DNA from: JBEVJC01 sp040510375
GTDB taxonomy: Bacteria; Bacteroidota; Bacteroidia; Chitinophagales; Chitinophagaceae
NCBI GenBank assembly: GCA_040510375.1
Contig: JBEVJC010000029.1
Location: 1-35,660, forward strand
Direction of reading: 5' to 3'
Length of the DNA stretch: 35,660 nt
The translations under genes and the position numbers were made by a program. The number at the start of each line of letters is the position of its first letter. The stretch's first letter is position 1. The notes under the pieces were generated by a model. That model made no database searches and was not told where the DNA came from. It saw nothing but the letters and a program-made list of their open reading frames with translations. Below are positions 31,966 through 35,660 of this stretch, piece by piece.

Positions 31966-32393
31966 AATAGTTATTTGATTTAATAACAAGACCTGGTAAC
32001 ATTTGGTTCACAGAAACAACAACAGGATATCTTCTGCAACCCAATCACCCGACAGTCCTGAATGGAAAACAATATTATTAATATTTACCGGCAAAGTTTC
32101 AACACCAGGTTTTAAAAAGGAGACTACATCCGGATTATATTAACGGAACCTTTCAACAACAGGGATACCCCGGATCAACATCCATGAACAGGAAACCAGA
32201 ACCATAAACCGGAACAATGTCCGGTGATACCGTTCATCGGAGCAGGGTAGTTTTACTGTTACCTTTTCATGTGAAGGCCTCTGTAAACCGCTACTGGTAA
32301 GGGTTTTGGCAAAACATTACCATCGTGGCATCAGTAGCACCCACGATAAAATACGATGGTATACTTTTTGCAAACTGTAACAAAACAAACCGG
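31966..32393. other. Gene-free stretch before the small membrane protein
   Basis: These 428 bases between a divergent pair hold no gene that I can support. They should contain the promoters of both neighbours. No tRNA, tandem repeat or strong hairpin was seen. Confidence 0.6.
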
Positions 32394-32594
32394 ATGAATA
32401 AAAAAGAAAAGCTCCTGATCGGATTTGGAGCGCTGGCCCTGACAGGACTCCTGATTTTCTCTGTGCGTCGCGCAAAGGCCTGTAAAATGCTGAAAGATGT
32501 GTCGGATGAAGGATATGAAACCGCGCCTGATGTACTCTATCCGGGTAAGAGGAAGAGTGGGAGAACCCATTACGGACCGGTTCTCCCATCCTGA
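32394..32594 (+). CDS. Small single-pass membrane protein of unknown function
   Basis: The 66 residues start MNKKEKLLIGFGALALTGLL, a short basic start followed by one membrane segment (about 8-24), then a basic stop (VRRAKACK) and a soluble tail with YETAPDVLYPGKRKSGRTHY. I do not recognise the family. The start at 32394 was chosen because the membrane-protein-like N-terminus begins there; the frame is open 23 codons upstream. It is followed by the next unknown gene after 49 bases and may share a message with it. Confidence 0.6.
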   Translation: MNKKEKLLIGFGALALTGLLIFSVRRAKACKMLKDVSDEGYETAPDVLYPGKRKSGRTHYGPVLPS

Positions 32595-32643
32595 ACCGTT
32601 TTGTTTGCTTATTTTCACAAATTAATAAGCGACTATAAGCATT

Positions 32644-33072
32644 ATGCAGCGGATCAGACCCGACCTGGACATTATTAAAGATTTGCTGGAAGCAGTATTG
32701 GCAGCCCAGCCAGGGTCTGTTTTTATATCCAGCCTGTTGCACCAATACCACGAACGGGGTGGATTGAGTAAAAAACAGCTGCAGGGACTATATGGCAAGG
32801 CATCCCGGATAGATACCATTACACCCGGCAAACTCGCTACACTGGAAGCGATCATACTGAAAAAACCAACGCGTTATAAATCGGCAGTTCCGGTCCCTGA
32901 AACCGCCCCGGAAAAAGATGACCGTACAGGCACAGTGCTCGACGCAATCCTTGAAAAGTATCCCGCACATAAACGGGTGTTATTCCTTAAATCCAAGTTC
33001 GATCATAAGGAACCATTATCACCTGCGGAATCGGCCGAGATAGCAAAATTTGAAAAACTTATCGGCTCCTGA
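32644..33072 (+). CDS. Unknown protein with internal duplication
   Basis: I do not recognise this 142-residue soluble protein. Two halves align at an 84-residue offset: LLEAVLAAQPGSVFISSLLH with LSKKQ, and VLDAILEKYPAHKRVLFLKS with LSPAE, giving matched Leu, Pro and Ser positions. The halves are mostly helical and are joined by a Pro/Thr/Glu-rich linker (about 80-95). The start at 32644 is the first ATG of the frame. It ends 11 bases before the stop of the convergent ytxJ gene. No function can be assigned. Confidence 0.65.
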   Translation: MQRIRPDLDIIKDLLEAVLAAQPGSVFISSLLHQYHERGGLSKKQLQGLYGKASRIDTITPGKLATLEAIILKKPTRYKSAVPVPETAPEKDDRTGTVLDAILEKYPAHKRVLFLKSKFDHKEPLSPAESAEIAKFEKLIGS

Positions 33073-33083
33073 TAATTTTCAGA

Positions 33084-33428
33084 TCAGGACATCATTTCCT
33101 GCGAAGCAATCTCGCCCATACGGATCGCGGTATGACTTTCATCATAAATGCATTTTCCGTTACGGATCAGGAGCACCTGAGGTGATTCATGTTCTATTCC
33201 AAACCGTTTCGCTATCTGGTTCGACAACTGACGGAAATTGATCAGGTCGAGATAATGGAATTCCATATTTGCGGGCTGTGTTTCCCGGTCGAGCCTTCCT
33301 TTTACCATCGAACTGATTGAACAGCGGATGGAATGTTTAAAAATCACCTGGGGTACCGTTTCAGACCGGATGATTAGCTCCTCTAATTGTTCTTCTGTGG
33401 TCAACTGAATCCAGTTCATTGTTTTCAT
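33084..33428 (-). CDS. ytxJ: Bacillithiol-system monothiol protein YtxJ
   Basis: YtxJ-type proteins have a thioredoxin fold and are thought to act with bacillithiol as monothiol bacilliredoxin-like proteins. The 114 residues show FKHSIRCSISSMVKGRL with the single active-site Cys, then FHYLDLINFRQLSNQIAKRF and HESPQVLLIRNGKCIYDESH, the standard pattern. A second Cys lies in GKCIYDE. Two starts are possible, ATG 33428 and ATG 33419; the latter gives the more usual MNWIQLT. The protein implies that this organism makes bacillithiol; the biosynthesis genes are elsewhere. Confidence 0.88.
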   Translation of the reverse strand: MKTMNWIQLTTEEQLEELIIRSETVPQVIFKHSIRCSISSMVKGRLDRETQPANMEFHYLDLINFRQLSNQIAKRFGIEHESPQVLLIRNGKCIYDESHTAIRMGEIASQEMMS

Positions 33429-33500
33429 CTTTAATGTTACAACAATTTATCCTTATAAGGGTTCAGAAGTTACAATCACAGCCATACTAATAACTGTTAG

Positions 33501-33514
33501 TGCCAAACTTGGCA
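33501..33514. repeat. TGCCAA-AC-TTGGCA inverted repeat
   Basis: A perfect 6-bp inverted repeat with a 2-base centre lies between ytxJ and the response-regulator gene. It could be an operator for a dimeric regulator, 90 bases before the plus-strand gene. A hairpin is unlikely because the loop is too short. Confidence 0.3.
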
Positions 33515-33603
33515 TCTGCATTGCGAAACTTCAGCGCTTTAACATTTATCATGGCCCGCGGGGCCGGGTAGGGTTGTATTACGTTTCCCGGGAATGTTTG
33601 AAA

Positions 33604-33972
33604 ATGAATAAAAAGAAAATTTACGTAGCGGATGATGATGCAAACATCCTTGAGCTTATGCAGATGATTCTCGAATCCAAAGGATACGAAGTTATAACAT
33701 CTGCAGATGGACAGTCCCTCAGCCGGTTAAAGGAACTGCCGGATATGGTATTCCTCGATATCGCAATGTCAGGCAGCGACGGAGGTGTGATCTGTAAGGA
33801 TTTCAAACAGCAGCATAAGGTAAATGGCCGGCCGGTGGTGCTGGTTTCTGCCAATACAAACATTCATGAAATTGCCCGCAAATGTGGTGCAGACGCTGTT
33901 CTCGCCAAACCATTCGATATAAAATCTGTGGTGGAACTTGCCCAGCGTTTTACGGAAAAGGGGAATAATTGA
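33604..33972 (+). CDS. Single-domain response regulator (CheY-like)
   Basis: The 122-residue protein is only a receiver domain. The acidic pocket is VADDDANIL (Asp 10-12), the phospho-acceptor is Asp 52 in VFLDIAMSG, the Ser of VLVSAN (82) and the Lys of LAKPFD (102) complete the active site. The usual MPxxDG after the acceptor is MSGSDGG. There is no output domain, and no histidine kinase nearby. The ATG at 33604 was chosen over a TTG at 33574 as the receiver begins here. A weak TACGTTTC -7 lies at 33580. It may pass a phosphoryl group in a relay or bind a protein partner directly. Confidence 0.92.
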   Translation: MNKKKIYVADDDANILELMQMILESKGYEVITSADGQSLSRLKELPDMVFLDIAMSGSDGGVICKDFKQQHKVNGRPVVLVSANTNIHEIARKCGADAVLAKPFDIKSVVELAQRFTEKGNN

Positions 33973-34041
33973 CCTGCCGGAAAGCCTTAATATAAACTTT
34001 GCATAAGGGAAACATGTAATCCATCCCATTTAACATCTTTA

Positions 34042-34617
34042 TTACCTGCCCCAGCGATAACTGTCCATATGAAAACCTGCCAGGTCAATGATACGGTCAA
34101 CTACAGTGGCGACCACTTCTTCGATAGTGGATGGTAAACTGTAAAAAGATGGAGTAGCAGGGCAGATGATTCCCCCGGCAAGTGTGATGGTTTCCATATT
34201 CCTCAGGTGTATCAGGTTATAAGGTGTCTCCCGCGCTACGCAGATCAGCTTGCGCCGTTCTTTGAGTATCACATCAGCTGCCCTGGTCATCAGGTCATTG
34301 GAGATCCCGCCTGCAATGCGCCCCAGCGTGCCCATAGAGCAGGGTACAATGATCATGGTATCGTAATTACCCGAACCCGAAGCAAAGGGCGCGTTGAAGT
34401 CGTTTGAACTGTATAACCTGGCGGGAAGTGCAGGAAGTGCTTCACCCGGCAATTCGGTTTCCCAGACCTGGCGGGCATTGGTGCTCATGAGAACTGCCAG
34501 CTCAGACCATTGTCCTTCCAGCCTGATTAATTTGCTTATCAGTTGCCTCGCATATACCGATCCGCTTGCTCCCGAGATGGCCACTACAATTTTTTTTCCG
34601 GCTGCTGGTTGATTCAT
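34042..34617 (-). CDS. ubiX: Flavin prenyltransferase UbiX
   Basis: UbiX makes the prenylated FMN cofactor for UbiD-type decarboxylases. The 191-residue protein starts KKIVVAISGASGSVYARQL, then has SELAVLMSTNA, IIVPCSMGTLGRIAGGISNDLMTRAADVILKE, RKLICVARETPYNLIHLRNM and GGIICPATPSFYSLP, all family hallmarks. The start at 34617 gives a slightly longer N-terminus (MNQPAAG). No ubiD is in the window; in this phylum the target is probably menaquinone or another decarboxylation, which is inferred. Confidence 0.95.
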   Translation of the reverse strand: MNQPAAGKKIVVAISGASGSVYARQLISKLIRLEGQWSELAVLMSTNARQVWETELPGEALPALPARLYSSNDFNAPFASGSGNYDTMIIVPCSMGTLGRIAGGISNDLMTRAADVILKERRKLICVARETPYNLIHLRNMETITLAGGIICPATPSFYSLPSTIEEVVATVVDRIIDLAGFHMDSYRWGR

Positions 34618-34885
34618 ATATTAATATTACCGTAAAATTACCGCTTATGCTCTCAAAAAACCTGGATAAGAAAAACTGCTTGGTCTTGTTCGTACTTTCT
34701 TAATAATCAATAGTTAAACATCCATTTTTGACGTTACGACATTGACAGGGATCAATAAATTTTATTCCAATTAGAAACAATTCAAAAAAAACGGATTAAA
34801 GTTTTTGTATTAAATCATTAATACCGATATTGCCTTCGAATTTTCATAGGATAAGGTTTAATGGTTAATGGTTTTTGATTAGGGC
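34618..34885 (+). other. Gene-free stretch that may encode a small RNA
   Basis: These 268 A/T-rich bases upstream of a strong plus-strand terminator contain no convincing gene. They hold the ubiX promoter region on the minus strand. A plus-strand start is not clear; TTTTTG near 34803-34807 followed by ATATTGCC is the best weak promoter guess. A tiny frame (MVNGF then stop) directly before the terminator has no supported role. Confidence 0.35.
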
Positions 34886-34919
34886 CCTCCCGAATTACTT
34901 CGGGAGGTTCTTTTTTTTT
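34886..34919 (+). terminator. Orphan plus-strand rho-independent terminator
   Basis: A perfect 9-bp stem CCTCCCGAA/TTCGGGAGG with a TTAC loop is followed by TTC and nine T. No plus-strand gene lies upstream between ubiX and this point, so it must end some other transcript. On the minus strand no T run follows. Confidence 0.85.
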
Positions 34920-34935
34920 AAGAACCTTCCCGCAT

Positions 34936-34966
34936 AAAAAAAGAGTATCACCTTTCGATGATACTC
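34936..34966 (-). terminator. Rho-independent terminator of the S9 peptidase gene
   Basis: On the minus strand GAGTATCA pairs with TGATACTC around an 8-base loop and runs into seven T, 23 bases past the peptidase stop codon. Confidence 0.9.
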
Positions 34967-34989
34967 CTTCAAACATTCTTCCCCTTTAC

Positions 34990-35660
34990 TTATTTCACGA
35001 TTCCTTTCTGTGTTGCCTGGTTACCGAGATTTACAATTACCCAGTTAACCATTTTTGACCAGAGATGGTAAGTGGTATTATCCGACTGGCCGCTTATACC
35101 ATGGTTTTTGTTGGGGTAGTAAGCGCTTTCGAAATTAATATTGTTCTGGACCAGGGCCGTCACAAGTTGTGTGCTGTTCTGGAAATGAACATTATCGTCA
35201 GCCGTACCATGAATCAGCAGGAATTTGCCGGTGATGCGGTCCGTAAAATTAACCGGTGCATTCTGGTCGTAGCCATCCTTATTTTCCTGCGGTGTACGCA
35301 TGTAACGTTCCGTGTAGATATTATCATAGAACCTCCAGCTGGTAACAGGTGCAACTGCAACCGCCGCACTGAAAACATCATGTCCCTTGGTGATTGCAAG
35401 AGAACTCATAAAACCACCAAAACTCCATCCCCAATGTCCGATATTGGTTTTATCAACATAAGGCAGGGTGGCCATATATTTCGCAGCGTCGATCTGGTCT
35501 TCGATTTCCAGTTTTCCCAGCTGCAGGTAAGTTTTCTTTTTAAATTCTTCACCACGGAAACCTGTACCTGTATTGTCCACGCTTACTACAACAAACCCTT
35601 TTTGTGCAAGCATCTGGTGCCACATGCTGACTGCACCAAAGCGGTTGGCTACCTGTTGTG
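34990..35660 (-). CDS. S9 peptidase, DPP-IV-like, C-terminal part (runs off the right edge)
   Basis: Only the C-terminal 223 residues or so are in the window; the frame is open to the edge through QQVANRFGAVS before MWHQML. The catalytic domain is the alpha/beta hydrolase of the prolyl oligopeptidase family. The nucleophile Ser is in HWGWSFGGFMSSLA, the Asp in LIHGTADDNVHFQNS and the His in YYPNKNHGI. SVDNTGTGFRGEEFKKK and QLGKLEIEDQIDAAKYM are typical of dipeptidyl peptidase IV-like enzymes (S9B), which cut Xaa-Pro dipeptides and in Bacteroidota are usually periplasmic. The missing part should hold the signal peptide and the beta-propeller. Confidence 0.93.
   Translation of the reverse strand, partial: QQVANRFGAVSMWHQMLAQKGFVVVSVDNTGTGFRGEEFKKKTYLQLGKLEIEDQIDAAKYMATLPYVDKTNIGHWGWSFGGFMSSLAITKGHDVFSAAVAVAPVTSWRFYDNIYTERYMRTPQENKDGYDQNAPVNFTDRITGKFLLIHGTADDNVHFQNSTQLVTALVQNNINFESAYYPNKNHGISGQSDNTTYHLWSKMVNWVIVNLGNQATQKGIVK

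Noticed and set aside
32317..32751. 144-codon minus-strand frame opposite the small membrane protein
   Set aside because: It spans two plus-strand genes and a gap, and its composition looks random; the plus-strand reading has a membrane-protein N-terminus.
34870..34880. Leader peptide MVNGF before the orphan terminator (attenuator)
   Set aside because: No plus-strand structural gene follows the terminator, and the five codons do not repeat any amino acid that would suggest attenuation.

Overview
This window looks like a chromosomal segment of a Bacteroidota species, most likely of the Chitinophagaceae. Several things point there: repeated promoter-like elements of the TAnnTTTG type, a type III glutamine synthetase, a GLPGLI/DUF4412-like secreted protein, a YtxJ-type bacillithiol-linked protein, a phosphosulfolactate synthase next to aroE, and the gene orders efp-accB-accC and pyrG-yidC. 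These are family-level recognitions and recollections of gene order, not database results. No transposase, phage gene, tRNA, rRNA or CRISPR array was seen. Apart from one non-coding tandem repeat and one lysine/alanine-rich gene, base and codon use look even.

Layout. At 0-5.5 kb are an RlmK-like rRNA methyltransferase, malate dehydrogenase (minus), a secreted thioredoxin-like protein (minus), then EF-P, biotin carboxyl carrier protein and biotin carboxylase. At 5.5-9.5 kb are a YjbQ-family protein and two unrelated glutamine synthetases (types III and II), each with its own promoter or terminator signals. At 9.6-12.8 kb is a compact minus-strand cluster: a polytopic membrane protein, an APH-fold kinase-like protein and a HAD-IIA protein whose second catalytic Asp is Tyr. 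At 12.9-20 kb are purL, proC, pyrG and yidC, each followed by or bounded by clear hairpin terminators.

At 20-24.6 kb are two secreted proteins of unknown function, a large TPR protein, a ComA-like phosphosulfolactate synthase and aroE. At 24.6-27.8 kb a minus-strand group reads: unknown protein with SPEGK repeats, rdgB, ECF sigma factor, anti-sigma-like membrane protein, hotdog thioesterase; rdgB/sigma and sigma/anti-sigma overlap by four bases each. At 27.9-30.1 kb are ilvE, rpsL and rpsG. The str operon stops after rpsG: fusA does not follow, and a 55-bp non-coding tandem repeat lies there instead. At 30.6-35.7 kb are a histone H1-like protein, a DsbA/FrnE-like oxidoreductase, two small unknown proteins, YtxJ, a single-domain response regulator, UbiX, and the C-terminal part of a DPP-IV-like S9 peptidase that runs off the right edge.

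Most genes are housekeeping: fatty acid, purine, pyrimidine, proline, shikimate and branched-chain amino acid synthesis, nitrogen assimilation, translation and membrane insertion. I did not find a self-evident new defence or mobile system. The observations most worth following are the EF-P with Arg at position 32 instead of the modified Lys, the kinase/HAD/membrane cluster, the 55-bp repeat in the broken str operon, an orphan plus-strand terminator suggesting a small RNA near 34.8 kb, and the SPEGK-repeat protein.
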